Assembly: GCF_039532605.1 (NCBI RefSeq)
Contig: NZ_BAAARY010000001.1
Location: forward strand, 1 to 64,000
Direction of reading: 5' to 3'
DNA length: 64,000 nt
From: Pilimelia columellifera
GTDB taxonomy: Bacteria; Actinomycetota; Actinomycetes; Mycobacteriales; Micromonosporaceae
A model generated the notes under the pieces. It saw nothing but the letters and a program-made list of their open reading frames with translations. It had not been told where the DNA came from and did not search any database. The first letter of the stretch is position 1, and each line of letters starts with the position of its first letter. Shown here one piece after another: positions 44,925 through 53,635 of this stretch. The translations under genes and the position numbers were made by a program.

Positions 44925-45914
44925 ATGCGGGCGATCTGGAAAGGCGCCGTCTCGTTCGGGCTGGTCTCGATCGGGGTGAAGCTGTACTCCGCCACCGAGG
45001 AAAAGGACATCCGGTTCCATCAGGTGCACCGCGGCGACGGCGGCCGCATCCGGTACAAGCGGACCTGCGAGGTGTGCGGGGAGGTCGTCACGTACGACGA
45101 CATCGCCAAGGGCTACGACCTGGGCGGCGGCGAGATCGTCGTGCTCACCGACGACGACTTCGCCGAGCTGCCCCTCACCACCTCCCGCGCCATCGACGTC
45201 CTGGAGTTCGTGCCGGCCGCCCAGATCGACCCGATCCTGTACGCCAAGGCGTACTACCTGGAACCGGACAAGGTCGGCGCCAAACCGTACGTGCTGCTGC
45301 GGGACGCGCTCGCCGGCTCCGAACGGGTGGCGATCGTCAAGGTGGCGCTGCGGCAGCGCGAACAACTCGCCACCCTGCGGGTCCGCGACGACGTGCTGGT
45401 CCTCAACACGATGCTGTGGCCCGACGAGATCCGCGCCCCGTCATTCGGCTTCCTCGACGAGGATCTTCCGGTGCGCCCGCAGGAGGTGGCGATGGCCAAC
45501 TCGCTCATCGAGTCGATGGTCGGCGACTTCCAACCCGACGAGTTCACCGACGACTACCGGACGGCGCTCCAGGAGGTCATCGACGCGAAGGTCGCCGGTC
45601 GGGAGGTCGTCGCCCCGGCTGAGCCGGAGGGCGCCCCGGCGCCGGCGATCGACCTCATGGCGGCACTGAAGGCGTCGGTGGAACGGGCCAAGGCCGCGCG
45701 CGGCGAGGACGGCCCGGCGGCGTCACGACGACGGACGCCGAAGAAGACCACCGGCGCGGCCAAGTCGACGGCCCAGCTTCGGGTCGCCGACCCACCCGTT
45801 GAGAAGCCCGCTGTGGAGCCCACAGAGACGCTTGGCGACAAACCGGCTAAGGCCGACAAGCCAGCCAAGACCAAGACCCAGAAGCCGGCCAAACGGACCC
45901 GAAAGACCGCCTGA
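44925..45914 (+). CDS. ku: Non-homologous end-joining protein Ku
   Basis: 329 residues, forming a ring dimer that binds DNA ends and recruits the ligase. It opens MRAIWKGAVSFGLVSIGVKLYSATEEKDI, typical of bacterial Ku. The C-terminal 75 residues form a basic, Lys/Pro/Ala-rich tail (KPAKADKPAKTKTQKPAK), as in actinobacterial Ku proteins, where such tails bind DNA. GAGGAG precedes the ATG at 44925. Divergent from the ligase gene and 8 bp from the convergent MFS gene. Confidence 0.95.
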   Translation: MRAIWKGAVSFGLVSIGVKLYSATEEKDIRFHQVHRGDGGRIRYKRTCEVCGEVVTYDDIAKGYDLGGGEIVVLTDDDFAELPLTTSRAIDVLEFVPAAQIDPILYAKAYYLEPDKVGAKPYVLLRDALAGSERVAIVKVALRQREQLATLRVRDDVLVLNTMLWPDEIRAPSFGFLDEDLPVRPQEVAMANSLIESMVGDFQPDEFTDDYRTALQEVIDAKVAGREVVAPAEPEGAPAPAIDLMAALKASVERAKAARGEDGPAASRRRTPKKTTGAAKSTAQLRVADPPVEKPAVEPTETLGDKPAKADKPAKTKTQKPAKRTRKTA

Positions 45915-45921
45915 CCGACGC

Positions 45922-47535
45922 TCACAGCATCGTCTGGGACTGGGCCTCCATGTCAGCGGCGGCCTCGTCCGGCGACTCCTTCACCAGCGACGGGCCGCGC
46001 AGCACCTCGTCGGGCATGAGAAGCGTGACCACGAAGGCGATGACCGCGAGCAGGCCGGTGACGGTGAAGACGGTCTGTAGCGAATCGACGAAGGCGAACT
46101 GGACCGCCTCCCTGATCGGGGCCGGCAACTCCAGCACCCGGGCCGGCTCGTTGATCGAGAAGTCGCTGGCGTCGAACTGCGCCGCCAACTCCGGCGGGAC
46201 CTGCGCCAACGCGGCCGTCAGCCGGGTACCGATACTGCGCCCCAGCTCGGCGGCGAGCACCGCGCCGAGGATCGCCACGCCGAACGAGCCGCCCATGGAC
46301 CGGAAGAACGTCGCCGACGAGGTGGCCGCGCCAAGATCCCGCGACTCGACGGAGTTCTGCACACCCAGGATCAGCGCCTGCATGCACAGTCCCATCCCGA
46401 CGCCGACGATCACCATGTAGACGAACGCCACCCCCATCGAGCTGGACACCTCCAGCCGGGAGAACAGCAACAGCCCGGTGACGAGCACGACGCTGCCGGC
46501 GACCGGGAACCACTTGTACCGGCCGATCCGGCTCATCGCCCGACCGGCCAGCAGCGAGGTGATGATGATGCCGGCCATCATCGGCAGCATGAGCATGCCG
46601 CTGCGGGTCGGCGAGGCGCCCTTGACGATCTGCAGGTACAGCGGAATGAAGATGATCGAGCCGAACATGACCAGGCCGAAGACGAAACCGGCGATGTTGG
46701 CCAGCGTGAAGGTGCGGTTGCGGAACAGGTACAGCGGCAGGATCGGCTCCGCGACCCGACGCTCCTGCCAGATGAACAGCGCCGCCAGCGCCGCCCCCGC
46801 GCCGAACAGGCCGACGATCACCGGGGAGCCCCACGGGTGCTCGTTGCCGCCCCACGACAGCGCCAGCAGGATGCTGCTCACCCCGGCCACCAGCACGGCC
46901 GCGCCCAGCCAGTCGATCGAGTGCGGCCGCCGCTGGAACGGGATCAGCCGCATGACGTGGTAGCAGACGACGATCGCCAGGATGCCCAGCGGCAGGTTGA
47001 TGAAGAAGATCCAACGCCAGTTGTGCTCGGCGAAGTAGCCGCCGATGAGCGGCCCGGCTACTGACGACAGACCGAACACCGCCCCGAAGACGCCCTGGTA
47101 GCGGGCGCGCTCGCGCGGTGACACCACGTCCGAGATGATCGTGAAGGCCAGGGTCATCAGGCCGCCGGCGCCGACGCCCTGGATGCCCCGGGTGACGATG
47201 AGCTGGGTCATGTCCTGCGCCAGACCGGCCAGCAGCGACCCGATCAGGAACGTCACGATCGCGAACAGGAACACCGGGCGACGCCCGTACAGGTCGGAGA
47301 TCTTGCCGTAGAGCGGCGTCGAGGCCGTCGAGGCCAGCAGGTACGCGGTGACCACCCACGAGTAGTGGTTGAGGCCGCCGAGCACCCCGACGATGGTCGG
47401 CAGCGCGGTGCCGACGATCGTCTGGTCGAGGGCGGCCAGCAACATGCCGGTCATCAGCCCGCCCATGAGCATCTTGAGCTGCCGGGGCGTCAGTGCGGCG
47501 CCGGACGGCGTTGCCAACGGATCGACAGTGTTCAT
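45922..47535 (-). CDS. DHA2-family 14-helix multidrug MFS transporter
   Basis: 537 residues, about 14 transmembrane helices. The signatures LAALDQTIVGTALPTIVG, GKISDLYGRRPVFLFAI and GIQGVGAGGLMTLAFTIISD are diagnostic for EmrB/QacA-type proton antiporters. GAGGGGAG precedes the ATG. It starts close to a second MFS gene on the opposite strand (divergent, 96 bp). It is probably a drug or metabolite exporter. Confidence 0.93.
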   Translation of the reverse strand: MNTVDPLATPSGAALTPRQLKMLMGGLMTGMLLAALDQTIVGTALPTIVGVLGGLNHYSWVVTAYLLASTASTPLYGKISDLYGRRPVFLFAIVTFLIGSLLAGLAQDMTQLIVTRGIQGVGAGGLMTLAFTIISDVVSPRERARYQGVFGAVFGLSSVAGPLIGGYFAEHNWRWIFFINLPLGILAIVVCYHVMRLIPFQRRPHSIDWLGAAVLVAGVSSILLALSWGGNEHPWGSPVIVGLFGAGAALAALFIWQERRVAEPILPLYLFRNRTFTLANIAGFVFGLVMFGSIIFIPLYLQIVKGASPTRSGMLMLPMMAGIIITSLLAGRAMSRIGRYKWFPVAGSVVLVTGLLLFSRLEVSSSMGVAFVYMVIVGVGMGLCMQALILGVQNSVESRDLGAATSSATFFRSMGGSFGVAILGAVLAAELGRSIGTRLTAALAQVPPELAAQFDASDFSINEPARVLELPAPIREAVQFAFVDSLQTVFTVTGLLAVIAFVVTLLMPDEVLRGPSLVKESPDEAAADMEAQSQTML

Positions 47536-47631
47536 GCCACTCCCCTCGCCGCGACGTCCATGGGCCACGGCCACGGGCGCTGGCGGGATTCGACTCGACG
47601 CCGGGAGACTCGTCCGGCAGCATCACCGTAC

Positions 47632-48921
47632 GTGACATCTCAACGGCGCCGGCGGCTGACCCTGGACCTCGCCCCGCTGCGGACCTCCCGTGAGTTCCGG
47701 CTGCTGTTCGGCGCCTCGTCCATCTCCGGCCTGGGATCGTTCATCACCTATGTGACGGTTCCCTACCAGGTCGCGCGGATCACGGACGACCCGCTGATGG
47801 TGGGCCTGCTGGGGCTGACCGAGCTGGCTCCGTTGCTGCTCATGGCGTTCGTGGGCGGCGCCCTCGCCGACTACCTCGACCGGCGGTTGCTGGTCGTCGG
47901 GGGCGAACTGGCGCTCACCGCGCTCACCGGCGTCCTGCTGGTCAACGCGATCTCCGACACCCCGCACCTGTGGCTGCTGTACGTGGTCGCCGGTCTCACC
48001 GCCGCCGTCGACGGCCTGCAACGACCGGCGATGGAGGGCCTCACCCCACGGGTGGTGACCCCCGAGCAGATCCCGGCCAGCAGCGCGCTGAACTCCCTAC
48101 GGATGCAGATCGCCAGCCTGGCCGGCCCCGGCATCGCCGGTCTGCTCATCGCCGGCGCCGACCTGGTCTGGGTGTACGCGATCGACCTGGCCACCTTCGC
48201 CGTCTCGCTGCTGCTGCTCCTGCTCATGCGGGCGGTCCCGCCACCGCCGGACGCCGAGCGCCCGTCGCTGCGAGCGGTGGTCATCGGGCTGCGGTACGCC
48301 GGCAGTCGGCCGGAGCTGCTCGGTTCGTACCTGGTCGATATCAACGCCATGTTCTGGGGGATGCCATCCGCGCTGTACCCGTTCCTGGCCGACAAGATGG
48401 GCGGGCCGAAAGTGCTCGGGCTGCTCTACGCCGCGCCGGCGATCGGCTCGCTGCTGGCCACCCTCACCTCGGGCTGGACCGGGCGGGTGCGCCGGCACGG
48501 GCTCATGGTCCTGCTCGCCGCCGGCGGCTGGGGCGTCGGCATCATCGGCGCGGGGCTGACCGAGCTGCTCTGGGTCACCGTCGCCTGCCTCGCCTTCGCC
48601 GGCGCCGCCGACATGGTCTCCGGGCTCTTCCGTATGACCATCTGGAACCAGACGATCCCCGACCACCTGCGCGGCCGGCTCGCCGGCATCGAAATGATCT
48701 CCTACACGACCGGCCCGCTGCTCGGTCACACCCGCGCCGGTCTCATGGCCAAGTGGACGGGCGTCAGCGGCTCGATCGTCGCCGGCGGGGTGCTCTGCGT
48801 CGCCGGGACGGCCGCCCTGGCGTTGGCGCTGCCCCGGTTCCGCCGCTACGACGGCCGCGACGGCCTGGCCCGCAAGGAGGCCGAGGAAGCCGCCTGGGCG
48901 GCGCGGACGTCCGATCCCTGA
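47632..48921 (+). CDS. MFS transporter (EntS-like)
   Basis: 429 residues, 12 helices. GGALADYLDRRLLVVGGE is the MFS A-motif, and MTIWNQTIPDHLRGRLAGIEMISYTTGPLLG is typical of the MFS_3 group also seen at 25231-26511. GTG at 47632. The C-terminal tail is short and charged. Substrate unknown. Divergent from the DHA2 transporter. Confidence 0.88.
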   Translation: MTSQRRRRLTLDLAPLRTSREFRLLFGASSISGLGSFITYVTVPYQVARITDDPLMVGLLGLTELAPLLLMAFVGGALADYLDRRLLVVGGELALTALTGVLLVNAISDTPHLWLLYVVAGLTAAVDGLQRPAMEGLTPRVVTPEQIPASSALNSLRMQIASLAGPGIAGLLIAGADLVWVYAIDLATFAVSLLLLLLMRAVPPPPDAERPSLRAVVIGLRYAGSRPELLGSYLVDINAMFWGMPSALYPFLADKMGGPKVLGLLYAAPAIGSLLATLTSGWTGRVRRHGLMVLLAAGGWGVGIIGAGLTELLWVTVACLAFAGAADMVSGLFRMTIWNQTIPDHLRGRLAGIEMISYTTGPLLGHTRAGLMAKWTGVSGSIVAGGVLCVAGTAALALALPRFRRYDGRDGLARKEAEEAAWAARTSDP

Positions 48922-49049
48922 AACGTCCGGGCGGGCCGTTGCGCAGCCCACCGCACCGTCGGGTCAGGCGTGCCGCGCGTCCGGGGCGGTCGGCGTCGGA
49001 GGTCACCGTTAGGCTGGCCAGACGGCGAGAGCGGGTCGAGGGAGAGAAC

Positions 49050-50195
49050 GTGGCACAGGCACCGACCAGCGGCGCGGCGCGCCCGACGCCGATCCGCACC
49101 GCTGAGTTCTTCGCCGGCATCGGACTGGTCCGGGCGGCGCTGGAGCCGCTGGGGGTCGAGGTCGCCTGGGCCAACGACATCGAACGGGCCAAGCGCGACG
49201 CGTACGCCGCCAACCACAGCGCCGACCACTTCGACCTGCGGGACGTGCGCCAGGTCACGGCCGCCGATCTGCCCCCCGGCATCGAGCTGGCCACCAGCAG
49301 CTTCCCCTGCGTCGACCTTTCCCTTGCCGGCAACCGGCTCGGCCTCGGCGGCGCCCAGTCCGGCATGTTCTGGGAGTTCGCCCGCGTCCTCGACGAGCTG
49401 GGCGGGGCGGCCCCCCGGGTAGTGCTGCTGGAGAACGTCCACGGCTTCGCCACCAGCCACGGCGGCCGGGACCTCGCCGAGGCGCTCGCCCGGCTCAACC
49501 AGCTCGGATACTCCAGCGATGTGCTGGCGATCGACGCACGCCACTTCGTGCCACAGTCCCGGCCCCGGATGTTCATCGTGGGCGTCCGCGGCGACCTGCC
49601 CAAGGGCGCCGACGTGGGCGTCCCCCCGGTCAGCGACGCCCGTCCCGAGTGGGTCGTCAGGGTCCACGAACGGCACCAGCGCCTGCGGATGCACCACCTA
49701 CGCCTGCCTGACCTGCCAACCGGGCCCGCTGATCTCACCAGCGTCGTCGAACGCCTCCCGGCCGACCACCCGGCCTGGTGGGGGCCGGAGCGGGTGACCG
49801 CGTTCGAGGCCTCGCTCAGCGAGCTGCAGACCGAGCGTCTCGCCGGCCTACGCTACGACACGACGCCGCGTTGGCGGACCGCCTACCGGCGCACCCGCGG
49901 CGGCGTCGCCACCTGGGAGCTGCGCCGCGACGCCATCGCAGGCTGCCTGCGCACCACCGGCGGCGGATCCAGCAAACAGGCGCTCGTCGAGACCGGGCGC
50001 GGCGAGCTGCGCATCCGGTGGATGACACCGTTGGAGTACGCCCGGCTGATGGGCGCCGGGGAGTACCAGCTCAGGGCCGGCACCCCGAACCAGGCGCTGT
50101 TCGGCTTCGGCGACGCGGTCGTGGTGGACGTCGTCCGGTGGATCGGCGAGCATTACCTGGTGCCGACGCTGCGGCCCGAGCCGACGGCGGCCTGA
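49050..50195 (+). CDS. C5-cytosine DNA methyltransferase (modification subunit)
   Basis: 381 residues. Motifs in order: I EFFAGIGLVRAALE, IV SSFPCVDLSLAG with catalytic Cys87, VI LLENVHG, VIII QSRPRMFIVGVR, target-recognition region about 205-305, X NQALFGFGDAVVVDVVRWI. GTG at 49050 follows GAGGGAG. It is the first gene of a three-gene operon with an Eco29kI-type nuclease and a Vsr nuclease, so it is the protective enzyme of a type II system. Because R.Eco29kI cuts CCGCGG, that site is the first guess, untested. Confidence 0.93.
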   Translation: MAQAPTSGAARPTPIRTAEFFAGIGLVRAALEPLGVEVAWANDIERAKRDAYAANHSADHFDLRDVRQVTAADLPPGIELATSSFPCVDLSLAGNRLGLGGAQSGMFWEFARVLDELGGAAPRVVLLENVHGFATSHGGRDLAEALARLNQLGYSSDVLAIDARHFVPQSRPRMFIVGVRGDLPKGADVGVPPVSDARPEWVVRVHERHQRLRMHHLRLPDLPTGPADLTSVVERLPADHPAWWGPERVTAFEASLSELQTERLAGLRYDTTPRWRTAYRRTRGGVATWELRRDAIAGCLRTTGGGSSKQALVETGRGELRIRWMTPLEYARLMGAGEYQLRAGTPNQALFGFGDAVVVDVVRWIGEHYLVPTLRPEPTAA

Positions 50196-50244
50196 CGGCG
50201 GCCCGCGGCCCGGGCCGACGCCGCCCGACAGGAAGGACAGCGAC

Positions 50245-50964
50245 GTGGAGCTGTGGCGGTCCATCGACATGGCGACCACCCAGCTGCCCCGGGAGGTCCG
50301 CGCGATCCGCGACGCCATCAGGACATTGCTGAGCCGTCCCGACCCGCAGCGACCCACCCAGACCATCGGCCAGGCCCGCGCCGGCATCTACGCCTTCTAC
50401 GACTACGACGACGAGCCCGTCTACGTAGGCCAGACCGCCGAGGGATTCAGCAACCGGCTCGGTCGACACCTCACCGGCCAACGCTCGGACGCGGTCGCCA
50501 AGTACGTTCTCGACCCGTTCGAGGTCTGCGACGTGGCGCTGTGGTCGCTGCCGCACATCGGCGACCTGCCGTCCGCGGCCCGCAAGGCAAAACTCGACCC
50601 CTACGAGCGGACGGTATACGACAAGCTCATCAGCGAGAGCGCCTATGACGCCATCCTCAACGAGGGCGCCATCGCCCCCGGGCGGGCGATGCCGTTGCCC
50701 GAGCCCGTCCGGGGCACGATCATCCCCGACGAGATCTTCCCGGACCGCGCCCACCCCGATGTTCGGATCGCCAGACGGGCGCAGACCATGGCGATGTTGG
50801 CCCGGAACATCAGCGAACGCAAGGTGTCGACGGGGCTGCGGCGCACTCTGCTCACCCAGACCATCCGGCTACAACGGCTCGCCGGCGCCCGCTTCGCGGC
50901 CCTCGGCGGCGTCGTCGAGCCGGAGGGGCCCGAGGGCGACGTCCCGGCCCCGGACGACCTGTGA
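50245..50964 (+). CDS. Eco29kI-type GIY-YIG restriction endonuclease
   Basis: 239 residues. The nuclease core is visible: Tyr49 in AGIYAF, Tyr60 in VYVGQT, Arg71-x3-His75 in RLGRH, Glu121 in DPYERTV and Asn139 in AILNEG, the same set as R.Eco29kI. It is expected to be a type II enzyme that cuts unmethylated sites. It lies 49 bp after the methyltransferase, and its stop overlaps the vsr start by 4 bp. Confidence 0.9.
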   Translation: MELWRSIDMATTQLPREVRAIRDAIRTLLSRPDPQRPTQTIGQARAGIYAFYDYDDEPVYVGQTAEGFSNRLGRHLTGQRSDAVAKYVLDPFEVCDVALWSLPHIGDLPSAARKAKLDPYERTVYDKLISESAYDAILNEGAIAPGRAMPLPEPVRGTIIPDEIFPDRAHPDVRIARRAQTMAMLARNISERKVSTGLRRTLLTQTIRLQRLAGARFAALGGVVEPEGPEGDVPAPDDL

Positions 50965-51428
50965 GCCGGCCCGGACGTCCGGTGAGCCGGCCAACGCCGC
51001 CCATGCCGCTCCCGCCCGCGCCGCCGCCGTCGGCCGCGACCGCGACGATGAAGGCCAACCGCAGCGCCGACACCCGTCCGGAGTTGGCGCTGCGGCGCGA
51101 GTTGTTCGCCCGCGGCCTGCGCTACCGGGTCGGGCTACGCCTCGTGCTGCCGAGCCGCAAGGTGCGCCCCGACGTGGTATTCACCCGTTCGAGGGTGGCT
51201 GTCTTCGTCGACGGGTGTTTCTGGCACGCCTGCCCGACCCACCACCGGATGCCGTCGGACCCGACCGGCTACTGGAAACAGAAGATCGCACGCAACGTGG
51301 CCAGGGACGCAGCGGTCGATGCCGAACTGCGCGCCGCCGGCTGGAAAGTGATCCGGGTGTGGGAACACGTCCCAGCGGCGGTCGCCGCCGGGCTGGTGCA
51401 GCAAACGGTGGTCGAGCTGACGAGGTGA
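50961..51428 (+). CDS. vsr: Very short patch repair (Vsr) endonuclease
   Basis: 155 residues. The Vsr fold is clear from MKANRSADTRPELALRRELF (usually MSxIRGKxTKPE), PDVVFTRSRVAVFVDGCFWH and HHRMPSDPTGYWKQKIARNVARD. It nicks T:G mismatches left by deamination of 5-methylcytosine, which fits its place behind a C5-methyltransferase. The first 29 residues are Pro-rich; the true start may be ATG at 51003 rather than the coupled GTG at 50961. Confidence 0.92.
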   Translation: MSRPGRPVSRPTPPMPLPPAPPPSAATATMKANRSADTRPELALRRELFARGLRYRVGLRLVLPSRKVRPDVVFTRSRVAVFVDGCFWHACPTHHRMPSDPTGYWKQKIARNVARDAAVDAELRAAGWKVIRVWEHVPAAVAAGLVQQTVVELTR

Positions 51429-51484
51429 CCCTTGGGGCGGCGGCTCGTTGAGACCTGAGCACCCCACACAATCGGAGGAACTTG

Positions 51485-52006
51485 ATGCGCCGCAACATCT
51501 CCCTCGTCGCTACCGCCGCGATCGCGTTCACCATCACCGGCTGCTCCGGCGACAAGCCCGAGACCACATCGGACGCCCCAGCCGCCGCGGCTCCGTCCGC
51601 CGCGGCCGACGCGGCGGACGCGTCAGGTCCGTTGGCCCTCGGCAGCGCCACGACGATCGCCGAGACGTCCCTGGCCATCACCGCGCACGCCTTCAAGGCT
51701 GCACAGGCCGGCGCCGGGGCGGTCGACGTCGAGACCTGCAACAAGAGCCAGGAGCCCGCGTCGGTGTCGTCGGCGCCGTGGTCGCTGGTGCTCGTCGACG
51801 GAACCACGGTCAGCTCGCTGGGCGTCGTCAGCGGGGCCAAGGCGGTCGCGCCGGAGTACAAGGAACAGACCGTCCAGCCGGGCGCCTGCCAGCGGGGCTG
51901 GATCACCTTCGAGGTGCCCGACCCCAAGCAGGCCAAGGCGGTCTCGTACGGGCCGGAGCCGGAGCCGGGCAAGTTCCTGCAGCCGGTGACCTGGACGGTC
52001 GCCTGA
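51485..52006 (+). CDS. Putative lipoprotein
   Basis: 173 residues. Lipobox ITGC at residues 18-21, an Ala/Ser/Asp-rich linker to about 50, then a small beta domain with two cysteines (ETCNK, GACQRGWITFEVP), a pattern common in DUF4352-like actinobacterial lipoproteins. GGAGG precedes the ATG. It is monocistronic. Function unknown. Confidence 0.75.
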   Translation: MRRNISLVATAAIAFTITGCSGDKPETTSDAPAAAAPSAAADAADASGPLALGSATTIAETSLAITAHAFKAAQAGAGAVDVETCNKSQEPASVSSAPWSLVLVDGTTVSSLGVVSGAKAVAPEYKEQTVQPGACQRGWITFEVPDPKQAKAVSYGPEPEPGKFLQPVTWTVA

Positions 52007-52176
52007 GGATGTTTCGCCTCGAGACCGGCCGCGGCCCCTCGCCGCGGCCGGTCGCCGTCCAGTGGACCAGTCCCACGGCGACAGTTCGGCGCCCCGCGTG
52101 ACATACCGCGGCCCGGGGACTAGAGTGCCCGAGATAGACACTCGTGGATACATTGGATCGTTCGACAGGGGGCACC

Positions 52177-52470
52177 ATGTCCGCTCCGCAGGTCATCGGG
52201 TGGGCGGCGTGCGTGCTCTGCACGAGCGCGTTCCTGCTCGACTACTTCGCGCCCAAGCCGCCGGGCGGGTTCTCGTGGCTGTGGTTCGCGTTGTTCACGC
52301 CGGGAATCACCCTTTGGGCCGTGCAGGCGCTCATCCTCAGCAACGCCCCGTTGGTCGTGGCGAACTTCATCGTGGTCGTCGTTCTGCTCCACAATAGCTA
52401 TCGCAGGATCCGTCCGCGCCCACAAAGGTCGACCACAGGCGGCCCCCGCCACGCCGAAGCCGCGCGTTGA
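52177..52470 (+). CDS. Small membrane protein, SemiSWEET/PQ-loop-like
   Basis: 97 residues with three transmembrane helices. The order GWAACVLCTSAFLLDYF, then FTPGITLWAVQALILSNAPLVVANFIVVVVLLHNSYR, resembles SemiSWEET sugar transporters, especially the third helix with its Asn in VAN. The usual PQ dipeptide is absent, as the first loop reads PKPPGG. GGGGG precedes the ATG. It could be a dimeric sugar transporter; a different family is possible. Confidence 0.5.
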   Translation: MSAPQVIGWAACVLCTSAFLLDYFAPKPPGGFSWLWFALFTPGITLWAVQALILSNAPLVVANFIVVVVLLHNSYRRIRPRPQRSTTGGPRHAEAAR

Positions 52471-52570
52471 CCGGTCGGCCTGGCCGGTTGGGCCGGTGGG
52501 TCACTCTTGATGCGATCACAACCAGTGTGTGACGCCTAGCAGATCGTCAGGAATCTTCATATCCGTGTGA

Positions 52571-52599
52571 CGGCCCGCCACACTCAGAGTGGCGGGCCG
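52571..52599. terminator. Hairpin between the SemiSWEET-like gene and the CDPS operon
   Basis: An 11-bp perfect GC-rich stem (CGGCCCGCCAC / GTGGCGGGCCG) with a 7-base loop. It marks the left boundary of the cyclodipeptide locus. Confidence 0.7.
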
Positions 52600-52836
52600 C
52601 GTCGCGTACAGGCGTCGCTCTCCCCGCTGTGTGCCCCCTTCGCTCTGGCCACTCGACCGATCTTAGTGGAAGCTGCGCGCGTGATTGATGAAAGTCAATG
52701 TCGATAAGGGCACCGAAGCGAGGCGTCGCACCAAAACTTTCTGAAGATCAAATAGTACGGTCACTCAGGATTTCCCAGGTCAGAGGGTTCGCGTCGACGA
52801 GCGATCGATGGCTATGCAGACGGGGTATACCCTGCT

Positions 52837-52852
52837 GGCATTACCGTGCCAA
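52837..52852. promoter_or_regulatory. Candidate LysR-type operator upstream of the CDPS
   Basis: TGGCATTACCGTGCCA is symmetric at both ends and has the T-N11-A spacing favoured by LysR regulators. Its core TTACCG is shared with the palindrome before the first lysR gene (57216-57231). Confidence 0.4.
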
Positions 52853-52866
52853 TGTGTTGCAGCCCA

Positions 52867-52895
52867 CACTCCATATCGAACCTTGATATCGAGTG
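52867..52895 (+). promoter_or_regulatory. Hairpin touching the CDPS ribosome-binding site
   Basis: Arms CACTC-C-ATATC and GATAT-C-GAGTG pair with one C-C mismatch around loop GAACCTT. The 3' arm runs into GTGGAGG, the Shine-Dalgarno sequence of the CDPS at 52894-52898, so folding would limit ribosome access. Confidence 0.5.
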
Positions 52896-52904
52896 GAGGC
52901 AGTG

Positions 52905-53627
52905 ATGACGGCCTATGTGATGGAACCGCTATCCGGCGATTGCGAGGCGGTGCTGCGGCAGAACGAGCATGTGTGCATTGGCGTCAGCCCCTTCAACAGC
53001 TACTTCAGCACGGAGCGGCTGGCGAGCCTGGCCAGGTGGGCCTACGGCAGCTTCGCGAGCTTCCACTTCTTCGTCCCGGACGAGATCACGGCCTACACGT
53101 TCGAGGCGCTCGGGTACTCGGCGAGCCGGTCCCGGCAGAAGGCGCGCCAGCAGGCCCGGTACACGCACAACAAGATCAGGACCGCGATGGCGGCGTTGCC
53201 GGTGAACCCGGGTGACCACGTGCTGGGCATGGAGCAGCTCAACGCGAACCCGCACTACCAGGAGCTTTTCGCACAGGTTGAGCGGCTCTTCTCCTTCAGC
53301 GAGTCGTTCCGCGAAGCGTGTCTGGACGCGACCCGCTGGGTGCTCGACGGCAAGGTCGCGGACGGCAGCCCTGCCTCGCTCGAACAGCTCAACCTCGGCG
53401 TCCGGTACTTCCTCGCCGAGCTGCCGCTGTTCGCTGGCTCCGGCTACATCGTCGGCGCGCACACCTCGCTGTTCGCCTACCACCAGCGGGTGCGCTTCCT
53501 GGAGAGGTTCTTCGACCGCGAGCTGGAGTGGGCGCCGCAGCCCGGTCAGGGATTCCTGGTCGTCCGCGACGGAGTAGCGGACGAGCGCCCCGACCACGTG
53601 CTTGCCTCCGCCGGAAGTGCGAGCTAG
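52905..53627 (+). CDS. tRNA-dependent cyclodipeptide synthase (CDPS, NYH subfamily)
   Basis: 240 residues, the normal CDPS length. These enzymes take two aminoacyl-tRNAs and form a diketopiperazine. The catalytic set is complete: Ser28 and Asn31 in GVSPFNSYF, Tyr168 and Glu172 in RYFLAELPLF, and Tyr192-His193. The Asn/Tyr-His pattern puts it in the NYH group with AlbC. The ATG at 52905 follows GGAGG at ideal spacing; an upstream GTG at 52893 has none. An NCS1 permease follows after 8 bp. Amino acid specificity cannot be read reliably; pocket residues should be compared with characterised CDPSs. Confidence 0.92.
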   Translation: MTAYVMEPLSGDCEAVLRQNEHVCIGVSPFNSYFSTERLASLARWAYGSFASFHFFVPDEITAYTFEALGYSASRSRQKARQQARYTHNKIRTAMAALPVNPGDHVLGMEQLNANPHYQELFAQVERLFSFSESFREACLDATRWVLDGKVADGSPASLEQLNLGVRYFLAELPLFAGSGYIVGAHTSLFAYHQRVRFLERFFDRELEWAPQPGQGFLVVRDGVADERPDHVLASAGSAS

Positions 53628-53635
53628 GCGAAACT

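Larger units (their letters stand above)
52600..52904. promoter_or_regulatory. Leader and control region of the cyclodipeptide synthase operon
   Basis: This AT-richer stretch without a gene precedes the CDPS start. It contains a palindrome TGGCA-N6-TGCCA at 52837-52852 of LysR-box type and a hairpin at 52867-52895 next to the ribosome site. Promoter elements are not certain; TATGCA (52814) and TATACC (52827) are possible -10 boxes. Confidence 0.45.

Noticed and set aside
47970..49049. N-terminal extension of the cytosine methyltransferase
   Set aside because: The extra 360 codons are the out-of-frame reading of the MFS gene; motif I starts about 20 residues after the GTG at 49050, which has a good ribosome site.
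52808..53215. Leader-overlapping frame starting within the CDPS control region
   Set aside because: It runs into the CDPS in a different frame and has no conserved content; the CDPS frame has all catalytic residues.
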